Assembly: GCA_024138025.1 (NCBI GenBank)
Contig: JAMXBD010000578.1
Location: 753,492-817,491 of the forward strand
From: Combretum micranthum
Taxonomy: Eukaryota > Streptophyta > Magnoliopsida > Myrtales > Combretaceae
DNA: 64,000 nucleotides
Direction of reading: 5' to 3'
The notes beneath the pieces were generated by a model. It was not told the origin of the DNA. It ran no database searches and was given only the letters and a program-made list of their open reading frames with translations. Below are positions 36,858-48,340 of the stretch, in pieces. How positions within the stretch are numbered: position 1 is the first letter of the stretch; each line of letters opens with the position of its first letter. A program made the position numbers and the translations under genes.

Positions 36858-37774
36858 ATGCCACCACATGGAAGAGCCCTTGATGCTAGTTCCTCCAGGA
36901 CTGATCAGGAGGAACAATCACCAGAAAACCAACCACCTCTGAATCCTATGCCGGAGGATTTTTCCCCACCTCCACCACCACCAGCACCTCCTGTAGGACA
37001 ATGCTATGGCCTGGAGACAAGAGGCATAGAGGAACAATGGCAATGGTGGAAATGGAGGCCATGGGGCAAGATACGCTGATGTGTTAAGCCTAAACAAGTT
37101 TGTAGACTTGGTCTACAAGTTTGAGCCCTAGCTAAGGAAGCATTGGAGGCTAAGTTATAGATTGAAGAGGTGGAGAAGACGTTTGCTACCTTGGACATAC
37201 CAGATAACAAAAAGGTGGAATATGCCTCCTATTTGCTGATTGGGAGAGCAAACAACTGGTGGATGAGCACCAAGCGTCATATGGCAAGAGCAATCACATG
37301 GGAAATGTTCAAACAGGCTTCTATAGGGAGTTCTTTCTCGATAGTGTGAACCAAAAGATGCTTCAGGAGTATTATACATTGCAGTAGGGCAAGATGACTG
37401 TAGAAGAGTATGAGGCGGTGCTGCACCAACTAATGAGGTTTTTTCCTAACCCCCTAAAGGATAGTGAAGAGGCTAAAGTGAGCAAGTTTATCACTGACCT
37501 AGAGCCTGAAATCCAGTATCAGGTCAATCTGATGGACTTGAGCAACTACTCTGCGGTGGTGAACAAAGCCAAGATGATTGAGTAAGGATTAAACAAGATC
37601 AAGGGAAGGAATGAACCAAGAAACCAAGTCTACTTAGGTAAGAGGCTAGCTGCTACTGTTATTACCCAAGACAAGGGGAAGAGACCGGTCACCCAACCGA
37701 TAAGATCATTAATTCTAAATTCCAAGTAGAAATGCCTAAGATGTCAGGGACCCCATGAGGTAAAGGACTATAAG
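36858..37774 (+). pseudogene. gag: Gag of C, 5' part (to the inserted LTR)
   Basis: The start ATG at 36858 opens a 73-codon frame with a Pro-rich stretch (PPPPPPAPP) that stops at 37079. Gag homology goes on through broken frames: KVEYASYLLIGRANNWW-like coding near 37212-37260, then the open frame 37394-37585 with MTVEEYEAVLHQL and FITDLEPEIQYQV. It ends in the first half of a zinc knuckle (KCLRCQGPHEVKDYK, 37730-37774). The family-A LTR inserted exactly there. Gag would form the virus-like particle and bind RNA. The frame is broken at least three times. Confidence 0.87.
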
Positions 37775-39494
37775 TGTCACGCCCCAAAAGGTACCCTAAA
37801 CGTGGTAGTCCGCTACATACAGTATTAAAACTTAAGAATGACTTCCCGAAGTCATTCAAAAGTTTCAACACCATATGTAAGGCGTCTATCACAACAATAG
37901 GAGATACCGTTGGGATGTGTAGTTCGAGATAGTAAATACATCATACAAGGAATTTAAATAACCTTATAATTTCAACATTATAAGAATATAATCCTTACAT
38001 CATCTTAGGGGCTTTCCCCTGTAAATCTCCAAACAATCATAATATCAACTTAGTCTTTCACACAAGGAAACAAAGCTAACACCAAAAGATATTAAAGGAT
38101 ATTTAGTCTAAGATCTTCAAAGGATTTCCAAAAGCTCCCCAAAACACAATCCCACTTGAGTATATGAAGTCTTCGAGCGTAAGAGATATTGGTCCTGTTA
38201 CAACAAATGTCTATCAGAGTATAGCATAACTAGCTTAGTGAGAATATTCCTTGAATCAATGTACTCATATCAATAATTTCAAATAAGTTATTAAACAAGC
38301 ATATGAATGCATCAAGTAAGTGAACAAACAATACATATGATCTACCAGAAATCATATGTTTTGAATGGATTTACCCCTCCATTCAGGGTTAGGTGTTCCA
38401 GGCTCTTTAAAACCCATCTTTGAAATCTAACTTATGTAGTTTATTTCTGGCTTTTACTCGCCCATCCTGAAATAGTTATTTCTAGCTCCTATTCGCCAAT
38501 CTTGTAGATTTATGGCTCCTGCAAACCCAACGACTATACTCTTGTTCCATCGAGTATAATAGCTCATGAAATGAAACTAACTACGTGATATGCATGAATC
38601 AATTAAAATATATAACTTGAAGTATGTAATTAAGGTACTTTAAAGCGATCATAGAATTGCAGACATTCCGGCATGGTAATAAAACACAATTTGATTTAAC
38701 AACAATTCATGTCCTGATATGCTTAGTATTCTTTCAATCAATGTTATCATATAAAATTCATTTTTAATTTTTCCTACTTCTAGTGCCTCTAGCTACAAGC
38801 ACAAACAAGTACGTAAAAGGTAGGGAATAAACTCACTCGGCCATGAGGACACTTCTTTCTTATGGATGAGTCGATTGATAATTCCACTAATCGAAATAAT
38901 CCTCTAGGTATGAACACTCCTCTCGGGATCTCCTAATCAAGAAGAATACACATAATGAGTATTTATTGTTGATTCTATGGTACTTATCAAAAACTATGCC
39001 ATAAGATCGTTAAAACTCGCATAGAGGGTAATTCTAACTCAATATGGTCATAACTTAGTGTCGACACCCTATTTTTGCCCCTTTTAAAAATAAAAATACA
39101 AAAAAAATGAAAAATTCAAATAATCATAAAAAAGGATAGAAAATACAATAAAAATTGAAAATTATCAAAAAATACAAAAAGATTAGCTAAATTAAAAATC
39201 AACAAAAAAAATTACCAAATTAAAAAATACTATAAAAATTTAAAATTTAAAAAAAAAAGAGAAAAGAAACTCAGAAAAAAAACCCCATCTTTTTAGTAAA
39301 TAAGCCCTTTAGAATTAAAATAAAAAAATTGGAAAATATAAAAATATTTCATATTAGTGTACTGGGCTATTTTGAAAATTAATTTGGATCTTGGACCAGT
39401 ATCAAATTTGGCCTATTTTTATTGAAAATGTGTTTGGCCTGGTTTGAATGATTTAAATGAATTTTGGGTGAAGAAATGAATCAAAAGTCAAGCA

Positions 39495-39580
39495 TAGCTT
39501 AGTTGGTTAAGGCTGAGGAGTACAAAGGAAGGGACTGGAGTTGGATCCATGCAAGCAACACAATGGAATTTTTTTTTTTT
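39495..39580 (+). other. tRNA-like segment with Pol III box A in LTR F
   Basis: TAGCTTAGTTGG (39495-39506) fits the Pol III box A consensus TRGCNNAGYNGG exactly. About 33 bases later GAGTTGGATCC (39538-39548) is an imperfect box B (consensus GGTTCGANTCC). A run of 12 T follows at 39569-39580, which could serve as a Pol III stop. No cloverleaf was found, so it is not a tRNA gene. It may be a captured tRNA or SINE head. Confidence 0.5.
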
Positions 39581-39804
39581 AGGAGCATGCATTGCCACTC
39601 ACGCGTACCCTTTCAATTTCCATCCGTTATGTCATTAAAAGTGTGAATTATTTCAGAATTTAAATCGTTTAAATGTAGATTTAAGATCAATAATGAAAAT
39701 ATTCGTAACTTCCCCAACCCTTTAAGTTCCGTAACTTTCGATCTTTTTACTTGCTTGTAACGGCCATTAATGGCCGTAAACCCCTCCATCTTCCTCCATA
39801 CTCC

Positions 39805-39810
39805 TATAAA
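39805..39810 (+). promoter_or_regulatory. TATA box of LTR F
   Basis: TATAAA in CTCCTATAAAATGATG, followed about 25-35 bases on by a TCTCTTTAACACAGAGAG leader. This is typical spacing for an LTR transcription start. Confidence 0.55.
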
Positions 39811-40057
39811 ATGATGACTAATTCTTTCTCTTTAACACAGAGAGATCGAAACATAGAAAATATATTCAAAAAAAAAAAGATCTCTATCGCAACTCTCTTT
39901 CTTGTTCTTTCTCTCTCTCAACGCCTCTATTTTCATCATACACTAAACCCATATCGTGACCATCCGCTTCAACCACCACCACCACTGCACGTCCTAGCCT
40001 CCGACGAAGCCGACCAGATCATTTGACAAGGTTCCAAAAAAAAAAAAAATTTTTATT

Positions 40058-40162
40058 AGTTATTATTATTATTTTTATTATTGTTGTTCTTGTTGTTGTC
40101 GTCGTTGTCGTCGTTGCTGTTGTCGTTGTTGTTGCTATTGTTGCTGTTGTTGTTGTTGTTTT
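40058..40162. repeat. ATT/GTT/GTC triplet tract
   Basis: An imperfect trinucleotide array (ATT, GTT, GTC, GCT, CTT units) inside LTR F. The Gln- and Thr-rich open frames on the minus strand over it are artefacts of the repeat. Confidence 0.9.
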
Positions 40163-42835
40163 TCTATAAGATATATTAATGTAATGCATAAAAAAACTAG
40201 AAAATAGTAAGAAATAAAAAAGAAAAACGAACAAAAAAAAAGAAAAAATAACAAAAAATATATGTAAGTATAGATATTTGTGATGTAATATCGTTTTAGG
40301 TAAAAAAAAAAAATTTTAGTATATAAATGCAATTAGTAAATAAATTTTAAATTAGATTATAAAAAAAAATATATATATATATATGTATGTGTGAGTATGA
40401 TTATATCTGTGTGACATATTCCTAATGATGATGTAAATAAATAAAATTTTAGAGTATAATTTTCAATAAAAAAATAAATTATAAAAACAAAAAAATAATA
40501 ATAATAGGTTTGTTAGTTTTATTTATTATTAATATCATTATTATTATCATTTGTTATTAGTATTGTTATTGTCATATCATGTATTATAATTATAAATCGT
40601 GATTGTTTAGTTGAAGGATTAGTTGTTAGAATTCGCGAAATGTTTGGTGTGATATCTTGAGCATGTTTTATTTACCTTATAAATTTTTTTTATTTATATA
40701 AAAACAAAAAAAAAGAGAAAAATTTACAAAACAATTTTTTTTTCTATATATATATATATATTTAGCATAATATTATAAGAAAGAATAAATGTTTTCCTAG
40801 CTTTTATATAATTATCATCTAGTTATTTTCTAAATTAACAAAAACAATAAACTGTTTTTTTCCAAAATTAGTATCTTTTAGGAATTTTCAAAGAAAAAAC
40901 ATAAAATTAGATCTCTTTAGGAATTTCGAAAATAAAAATTGATTAAATACTTAAACTTGGCAAGTTTTCAAATTAAAAAAATACAAACAAATTAAAAATT
41001 TTATAAAATCAAAACGAACTACGAGGACCTGATTTCGGCTAACGGATACGTAGGCATCTGCGGGGCGGTCACAAAAATAAAAAACTTTTAGGATCCTTTT
41101 TAAAACAAAAACAAAAAATATTTATATATTTTTGTAAACATGTAAATTCCTCTTTACAAATAAACAAAAAAAAAATTGAAAAATTAAAAAATCCAAAATT
41201 ATCTCTTTGACCATATAATTCTAGATTTCTAAAGCTCATTTAAAGCCTAGATAACCGTTTAGGTTTTAAAATAGCAGCCCCCAAATTCATTAATTTCTGG
41301 TTTTTCACGCATACTAGTGGCCGAGCTAGAAACCAAAACACCCCTTTGGTTTCTAGTTCATCTTTTTCCAGCTTTAGCTGGTGGCGACTCCAATCAAAAT
41401 ATTTTTTAGAAAATCGGGCTTTTTACAAAAACCCTACTGGTTCCTTGTTGAGTGGTCTGTATCAAATGGGTCGGGTTTGATATGGATCGGGACCTTTAGG
41501 AGAAAAGGAGCAAAATTCGGGCTTGACACTTAGTCATTTTAACTCGAAATTGCGTATATAATATACCGTTTTCTATCTACTTAAAAAGATCTATCCATTT
41601 CTAAGGTTATTTTTATCATAATAAGCCATTTAGGTTGCAAAATAGTATGGTACAGGATAGTTGCGAATTTATAGTTCACAAAATATGATTTTTTGAAACT
41701 TCTCTTTACTCAAAAGTCTTTAAGCAAAATATATGGATATTTGTATAGTTTGAAAAATCCTTTGAACATATATACACTCATATTGTATGCATGATTTTTG
41801 TAGTGTTGTCTCAATATTGATATTTCACGAACAATTTGTCTTTAATAGTTTTTAAAAGATGAAACTTTGAAAATTTCTCCTTTTTGAATTGCTAGAAGGA
41901 AAAACTAAAATGTACTTGGGTTGTTATGAATGAGTGTTTTTCTATTATAATTCAATTTCCTATCTTTTCAAAAGTAAATTAATTCCCAAAAATTTGGTTC
42001 ATTAAGTTATCTACTACCTTTATTTCTAGTGATTGCAAATAAGCTTTTCAAAATATTCCTTAAGTTTTTTGGTGTGGTCAAATATTTGGAGTTGTGTTAA
42101 ATGTATGTTTTTCTTTCATTTTTATATTCTTTTCTTCTTTGGAAAATAAGTTTACTTTTAAAACTTTTACTTTCTTGGCAAATTTTATTTTTCTAAGTTG
42201 GTTTCTAAAATAGTGAGCTGATTTTACCTTGGTTTGAAAAACTTGTTTTGTTGTTAATATTTGTCAAGTGGTGGAATAATTCTTTCAGACAAGTTTATAA
42301 GAAAAAATTTCTTAATAAAGAATTGTCAATATTACAACTTAGCAAAATTTTCATTTTAATTTTGAAAGAGAATAACAATATATAAAAATTAAGTTATATA
42401 GAAATTTCTTAGTATGTGATTATCAAAGTCCTATTTAAGTTTTATAAAGATATGGTTGAGTTAAAATCTTAAGTTCAATGCTAAAAATTCTATCTTCATG
42501 GAGTATTTAGTTCCGATTTATAAGCGAAATGAGTTCTTTTTATTATTTAAAGAAATTTTCATTACTACTACTTCTACACTTTATGATTAGCTTATCTTTT
42601 GAAAAGAATTTATTAAAAACAAAAACTTAGATCTTTTGTTGAAAATTCCTTTGTTAAGAAATCTAATTCACTTTTCCTTGTTTAAGGAAGAACCCATTTT
42701 TATTCTTATGTAAGACAACAATATTTTAATCATGCATGAATATGATTATGTAGCAATGAAAAGGTAATAATAATACATAATAAGATAGAAAGAAATACTC
42801 ATAAGCAAATAAACATAATAATATAATCAAGCATT

Positions 42836-42904
42836 GGGAACCTTAGCTTCATTAAGGTATCCCGGTCATGTATTGAGATCCTTAGCTTCATCAAGGTAAC
42901 CCGG
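42836..42904. repeat. Short tandem duplication in LTR A
   Basis: Two copies of a phrase of about 35 bases: GGAACCTTAGCTTCATTAAG...CCCGG and GAGATCCTTAGCTTCATCAAG...CCCGG, lying side by side. Confidence 0.8.
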
Positions 42905-44404
42905 GACTAAGAAAAGACTAGTCCCAAAAGAAAAGAAAAAGAAAGAAAATCGTTTTGACTTGATAAGGACAAGTCTAAGACTAGAAAGACTAGTCTTAAT
43001 AAATTACTTGAAATAAGTAAATAAATTGCAAAGCGTGAAAATAAATAACAAGTGAGTTTATATGCTTTAAAAAAATATATATACATAATACACATAATAC
43101 TAAATAGAAGTTAGATTAGAGCAAAAATAATAATAACAACAACATAATAGCATAATGTAAAATATGAACATGAACAAAAACAAAACATGAACATATTGTT
43201 GCTTCTTTATCTCTCATGAGTCTAAGAAACATATACCAAGCTCATGCTAAGTTGTATGAACATAATAAAGAGATATAGGTAGGATTTTACCTAAGGTTTA
43301 ATGGAGGATTTGCAAAGAGATAAATGAGTAGTGTGTTTGTTATTTTTCGTGAAGAGTAGTAAATGATAGAGAGTATTTGGAGAGGGGATTATTGAAGATA
43401 GGTTTTGAAAGGAAGTTTTAGTGGAGTTTTGTTCTATAAAATGATGAGTGAAAGAATGAAGGAGGGAGGGGGTATTTATAGAATTTTTGGAGTGAAAATT
43501 AGACGTAATAAAATAATTGAAAAAGAAGATAAATGAGAGGGAGAGAGAGATGATTTGCGTTGGCCATAGGAGGGAAATGAGAGAGAGTGAGTTGATTTTG
43601 TTTGTAATTTGTAAGAAAATAATTAATATGTAAGATATGATTTGATATAAGATGTATTGGAAAGGTAAAAAGTAAGAAAATACGTATATAGATAGTAAGA
43701 AATAGATGTAAGAAATATGTACAAGAAAAAGTAGATATAGTGAAATAGTAATGAATAGTAGAAATAGTACTATGAATAGTAGACTAGACAAATAAAATAC
43801 CGGTAGTAATAAAAATACGCGTAAACGAGTTATATCTAATATTTTTAGTTACCGAAAAATTGTGAAACTGATATTTTTGAAATCCTTGTATAATTATGAG
43901 TCTTTTGGTGTTATTGGAATATTTTTATTATTTCCAGCTCCGGGTTACGCTTTTCGAGAACTGATCCCGTTTGAGTTTGAAGGACACTCGAAATTCACGA
44001 ATCTGATATTTTTATACTTCCCTATACTATTATGAACTGTTATCAGCCATTAACTCAATTCCGTTTTCTAGAGTTTGAGAGCGTGGGTTTGCCGGAGTTA
44101 AAACTGTCAAATTGTCTTAATCTTTGTTGACTTTTGAAACTCTGGTATGACTAAGGTTATGGTTTAATCCAACATTACCCTAGAAATTGAGGGTTTTACA
44201 CTAGGGATTGGATAGATGGATCTTCTCATGCTCGGATATTTGAATCAAATGATTATTGAATTTTCTATTTTTGCTTTTGAAGATTCTCTTATGAAATCCC
44301 GTGATCGAAATTGTTCAAGGTTCGATTTCAACTTGGGTCAATCTTTAGGGTCTTGATTCAGTATTCCAAAACCATTCTCAAAAAATTCGAGGGTTTACAA
44401 TAAG

Positions 44405-44590
44405 TGGCCCGATAATGCTTGCTTCAACTATAGAAAGGTGGGGCATAGTCAGAGATTCTGCACTGAGCGATCAGTGGGTCTACCTATTTTCTGTTTTAAG
44501 TGTGGACAAAGGGTACATAAGGTGGTGGATTGCAAGGAGATAGGAAGGCAGATAGTGTCTAGAGCACCAATGAATAGACAACAGGGATAG
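44405..44590 (+). pseudogene. gag: Gag of C, nucleocapsid zinc knuckles
   Basis: The frame resumes after the inserted LTR. Knuckle two reads CFNYRKVGHSQRFC (44420-44461), with the second cysteine now tyrosine (a G-to-A change). Knuckle three reads CFKCGQRVHKVVDC (44492-44533) and is a perfect CX2CX4HX4C. Both are in one frame, and with the half knuckle at 37730-37774 they make three knuckles in a row. They bind the genomic RNA. Confidence 0.88.
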
Positions 44591-44639
44591 GGACAGAGGG
44601 CACCTGCCAAGATTTATGCTTTACAACACAGAAATACCT

Positions 44640-44956
44640 CCAGCATTGACACCATAGCAGGTACGCTAACTATACATGGAAATAGTGCATATGTGTTATT
44701 TGATACAGGTGTAAGCTTTTCTTGTATATCTCAGTTGTTTACATCTGTATGTGGAGTAGATATTGAGTTCATGCCTGGATGTTTTGCTGTAAATACTTCT
44801 TTAGGGAGTGGATCTTTGCTGAATAGAATTTGTAAAGATATAAACATAGAGATAGAAGGTAGGCTCTTACTTGTAGATCATATGGTGATAAATATGATTG
44901 ATTTTGATGTAATCTTAAGAGTAGACTGGTTGATGAAAACACCAGGTTGTAATTGA
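44640..44956 (+). pseudogene. Aspartic protease of C
   Basis: Frame 44693-44956 and the in-frame bases before it give the retroviral-type protease core: VLFDTGVSFSCIS with the catalytic D-T-G at about 44702-44710, and later FDVILRVDWL near the C-terminal end. It would cut the polyprotein. The catalytic triad is kept, but the frame stops at 44956, and a frameshift separates it from RT. Confidence 0.86.
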
Positions 44957-45050
44957 TTGTAAGAATCTCGTTGTAGAGTTTAGTTTAGATGGAGATAAAT
45001 TTGTATATAAACTTGAAGTACAAAGACTTGCAACTTTACCCACATTTAAG

Positions 45051-45800
45051 TTGTGGAAAAAGTCAGCATTGGCGATGGCAGCTATGACTCTAGAAGATGC
45101 ATCAAAGACAGATCCTATGAGGATATCGATCGTGAGAGAATATCTAGATGTGTTTCCTAAAGATCTACCTAGATTACCGCCTGAGAGAGAAGTCGAATTT
45201 ACCATTGATTTGGTGTCTGGTACCATACCTAAGTCTAAAGCACCATATCGAATGGCTCTGACGGAGTTGGCAGAATTAAAGGTTCAATTGGATGAATTGC
45301 TTAAGAAGAAATTCATTAGACCAAGTATATCGCCCTGGGGAGCTCCAGTATTATTTGTGAAGAAGAAGAACGGGAGCATGAGATTATGTATAGACTACCG
45401 AGAATTGAATCAGGTGATGATTAAGAATAAGTATTCGTTGCCTAGAATAGACAACTTGTTCAATCAGTTGGCAGGAGCATAGGTATTCTCCACGATTGAT
45501 TTAAGGTCGGGGTATCATCAGTTGCGAATTAAACCAAAAGATATTCTGAAGATAGCTTTCAGAACTAGATACAACCATTATGAGTTTGTACTTATGCCCT
45601 TCAGTCTTACAAATGTACCCATGGTATTTATGGATCGCATGAACAGTCTTTAAGGATTATCTAGACTCTTTTGTTGTAGTGTTCATTGACGACGTTTTTT
45701 GTGTATTCAAAGACTAAGGAAGAACATGAAGAACATCTCCGATTTGTTTTGAGTAGGCTACAAGAAGAAAAGTTATATGCCAAGTTCACTAAGTATGAGT
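45051..45800 (+). pseudogene. Reverse transcriptase of C, N-terminal and palm
   Basis: Open frame 45051-45482 has the classic gypsy RT opening: [20 protein letters not shown], then [19 protein letters not shown] and IDYRELN. It ends in a TAG at 45480-45482. The frame goes on with [18 protein letters not shown] and [15 protein letters not shown] to a TAA near 45651. The catalytic site FVVVFIDD is near 45668-45693 in another frame, so there is a frameshift between palm segments. FIDD stands for the usual Y-I-D-D or F-I-D-D. The enzyme cannot be made from this copy. Confidence 0.9.
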
Positions 45801-45823
45801 GTTAGTTAGATCAAGTATCATTC

Positions 45824-46738
45824 TTGAGGCATAATGTGGACGGGAATGGAATTTTTGTAGATCTCGAGAAAGTAAAAGCTATGATGGAATGGCCGACTCC
45901 TAAGACGGTAACTGAAATTAGAAGTTTCCTAGGGATGGCAGGATATTACCGGAGGTTTGTAAAGGACTTCTCTAAGATTGCCAACCCTTTCACTAAACTA
46001 AATCAGAAGGGAGTAAAGTTTTTTTGGGATGAAAAGTGTGAGAGTAGCTTCCAACTATTGAAAGAAAAATTAGTATCGGCATCGATATTAACTTTACTAG
46101 TGAGTGGAGAGGAGTACACTATTTATAATGATGCTTCTATACAAGGTCTAGGTTGCGTCTTGATGTAAGATGGTAGAGTGATAGCATATGCATCTAGACA
46201 GTTAAAGCCATACAAAAGGAATTATCCCACTCATTATTTAGAACTGGCAACTGTGGTTCATGCTTTAAAGCTGTGGAGACACTACTTGTACGGGGAGAAA
46301 TACAAGATATTCACGGATCACAAGAGTTTGAAGTACATATTCACCGAGAGAGACCTAAATATGAGACAAAGGAGGTGGTTAGAATTAATGAAAGACTATG
46401 ATATAGACATTCAATACCATCCTAGAAAGGCCAATGTGGTAACTAATGCTTTGAGCAAGAAGAGGAACGAGAATTTAGCTACCTTAATCACCACTGAACG
46501 ACACTTGTCAAATGACATGAGGAAGATGGATTTGGAAATAGTAACCAAGAAGTTGGGAGCAAGATTAGCAAGGTTACAAATACAGCCTACTTTGGTTGAT
46601 AGAATCAAATTAGGTCAAGTAGATGATTCGAATATACTGGATATCAAGAGAAGATTAAAAGTCGGTAGAGCTCCGAAATTTTATGTTGATGAAGAGGGCA
46701 TCATGAGATACAAAGGGAGACTATGTGTGCCTGAATGA
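45824..46738 (+). pseudogene. RT connection and RNase H of C
   Basis: Frame 45824-46168 carries FLGMAGYYRRFVKDFSKIA and FFWDEKCESSFQLLKEKL, then the RNase H start YTIYNDASIQGLGCVLM. The first catalytic Asp (usually S-D-A-S) is kept as N-D-A-S. A TAA at 46166-46168 interrupts. Frame 46178-46738 continues RNase H with [20 protein letters not shown], the [11 protein letters not shown] motif and [13 protein letters not shown], then the linker to integrase. RNase H removes RNA from the hybrid. It is one stop away from a continuous domain. Confidence 0.9.
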
Positions 46739-46739
46739 G

Positions 46740-48040
46740 GAGAACTTAAAAGAGAGTTATTGAAGGAAGCACACTACTCGAGTTATTCCATACATCTTGG
46801 AGGGAATAAAATGTATCAGGACTTAAAGAAGTTATACTGGTGGAGTAATATGAAGAAGGAGATAGCGAAATATGTATCAAAGTGTCACACCTGCCAAATG
46901 GTAAACATAGAACATAGAAGACCAGGTGGTAAATTGAGACCTTTGCCTATACCCCAGTGGAAGTGGAACACATCAATATGGACTTTGTCACGGCGTTACC
47001 CAAGACTAAAGGGAAGTTTGATTCGGTATGGGTTATTGTTGACAGACTCACCAAAGTAGCCCGATTTATACCAATTAGAACTGGTTATCGTTAGATCTAT
47101 TAGCATAATTATATATTAAGGAGATCATGAGGCTACATGGAATTCCCGTGACCATTGTGTCAAACCAAGACACCAGGTTTGTAGGAAGATTCTAGAAAAG
47201 CTTACATATAGCTTTAGGTACTAAAGTGGTCTTCAATACTGCTTATCATCCTCAGACAGATGGGCAGTCTGAACGTACCATCTAGATTCTTGAGGACATG
47301 CTTAGAGCTTATGTCTTGGACTTTAAAGGAAGTTAGGATGAACATCTGTCATTGGTGGAATTCGCCTACAACAATAGTTATCAAGCGTCGTCAATAGGGA
47401 TGCTACCATATGAAGCCTTATATGGAAGAAAGTGTCGATCACCGATCCATTGGGATGAAGTAGGTGAGAGACAAATTCTAGGACTCGAGATGGTACAAGA
47501 TGCTATTGACAAGGTTAAGGTGATCAGATAGAAGTTACAAGCTGCTCAGAGCCGATAGAAAAGCTATGTGGATAAATGAAGGAGACCATTGGAATTTTAA
47601 GTAGGGGAACATGTGTTGCTTAAGATATCACCATCGAAGGGTGTTGTTAGATTCAATATGAGAGGCAAGTTGAATCCCAGATATGTTAGTCCATTCGAAA
47701 TCCTGGAAAGAATTGGAGACATGGCTTATTGACTAGCATTGCCACCAAGTTTAGAGGGAGTGCACGATGTATTTCATGTATCCCTATTGAGAAAATATGT
47801 GCAAGACCCTGAACAAATTGTAGAATTGGAACCATTGGAAGTTTAAGCTAATCTTTCAACTCAAGAAAAGCCAGTAAGAATTTTGGATATGAAAGAAAAG
47901 ATATTGAGGAGACATGTGATCAAATACTTGAAGGTTCAATAGACAAATCAAACTAAGCGGGAGTCAACTTGGGAGCTAGAAGAGGAGATGCGAGCCACAT
48001 ACCCTGAGCTATTCAATGAATCAGGTAACTTTCAAGGATA
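46740..48040 (+). pseudogene. Integrase and chromodomain-like tail of C
   Basis: Frame 46760-47059 has the HHCC zinc region (HYSSYSIHLGG...CHTCQ). The DDE core begins in the next frame (MDFVTALPKTKGKFD near 46979-47023). NTAYHPQTDGQSERT is near 47237-47280, and FAYNNSYQ and YGRKCRSP follow to 47440. The C-terminal domain (GKLNPRYVSPFEIL, GVHDVFHVSLL) is near 47667-47793. A chromodomain-like end (ESTWELEEEMRATYPELF) is near 47962-48015. At least nine in-frame stops and two frameshifts are present. A chromodomain in this place guides integration to marked chromatin in chromoviruses. Confidence 0.9.
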
Positions 48041-48051
48041 AAAGTTTTTTT

Positions 48052-48064
48052 AGGAGGGGAGAAA
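48052..48064 (+). other. Polypurine tract of C
   Basis: AGGAGGGGAGAAA lies directly before the 3' LTR start TGTAAGATACAG. It is the plus-strand primer site, well kept. Confidence 0.93.
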
Positions 48065-48340
48065 TGTAAGATACAGATAAATAATCTATAATGAAGGTTA
48101 TATATGCAATAAAATATTGTTAAGAGGGTAATTTTGTCCTTGAACAGATGATTTTGGACTCGAGGAAGTTCCATGTGAATGAACAGATAGATTTGGCTTA
48201 TGCCAGCATATAAGCTGCCGGCTTAAAATCCTAAGCTGCTGGCCTATATGCAAAGACGACGACCTAAAATCACTAGCTTTTGAGTTTTTGAATTTTTGAA
48301 GAAATTTGTTGTAAGCCAGCATGAGGGCCGCCAGCATACA

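Larger units (their letters stand above)
39059..41528 (+). repeat. Solo LTR F (2.47 kb; Tat/Ogre-like?)
   Basis: It runs TGTCGACACCCTATTTTTGC... to ...GGGCTTGACA with target duplication CTTAG at 39054-39058 and 41529-41533. The start, the phrase GCATCTGCGGGGCGGTC near 41055 and GGTGGCGACTCC near 41381 resemble LTRs of Tat/Ogre-type gypsy elements. That link is from memory and tentative. Contents are a tRNA-like box A near 39495, a TATA box at 39805, a 91-codon frame 39751-40026 after it, and a GTT/GTC-rich triplet tract. The orientation is inferred from the TATA box. No primer site follows the right end, so it is solo. Confidence 0.85.
37775..44399 (-). repeat. Solo LTR, family A (about 4.15 kb), split by LTR F
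   Basis: The + strand begins TGTCACGCCCCAAAAGG and ends GAGGGTTTACA. The target duplication ATAAG lies at 37770-37774 and 44400-44404. Excising it rejoins the gag zinc-knuckle frame of C without a shift, which confirms the ends. Relative to the copy at 28481 it has about 200 extra bases at its start. A second internal TGTAAAACCCTC at 44200-44189 matches the start of that shorter copy. TATAAATA is at 43480-43473 (minus). The long minus-strand frame 43291-43791 is a low-complexity frame across the promoter zone and is not called as a gene. Confidence 0.9.

Noticed and set aside
39485..39560. tRNA gene
   Set aside because: Box A is perfect, but box B is imperfect and no acceptor or anticodon stems can be drawn.
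40019..40332. Gln- and Thr-rich proteins over the triplet tract
   Set aside because: They are translation of a GTT/GTC repeat and poly-A/T runs inside LTR F.
43291..43791. 166-codon membrane-like protein on the minus strand
   Set aside because: It is Leu/Ile/Phe/Ser/Tyr-rich only because it spans the pyrimidine-rich promoter and leader of a solo LTR. The equivalent region of the copy at 28481 is not an open frame of this length.
37775..44399. Second full retroelement inside C
   Set aside because: No primer-binding site, gag or pol lies between its ends. It is a solo LTR with another solo LTR inside.
44600..48040. Endogenous pararetrovirus
   Set aside because: The RT is followed by RNase H, an HHCC integrase and a chromodomain-like tail, and the unit has LTRs and a target duplication, so it is a Ty3/gypsy retrotransposon.
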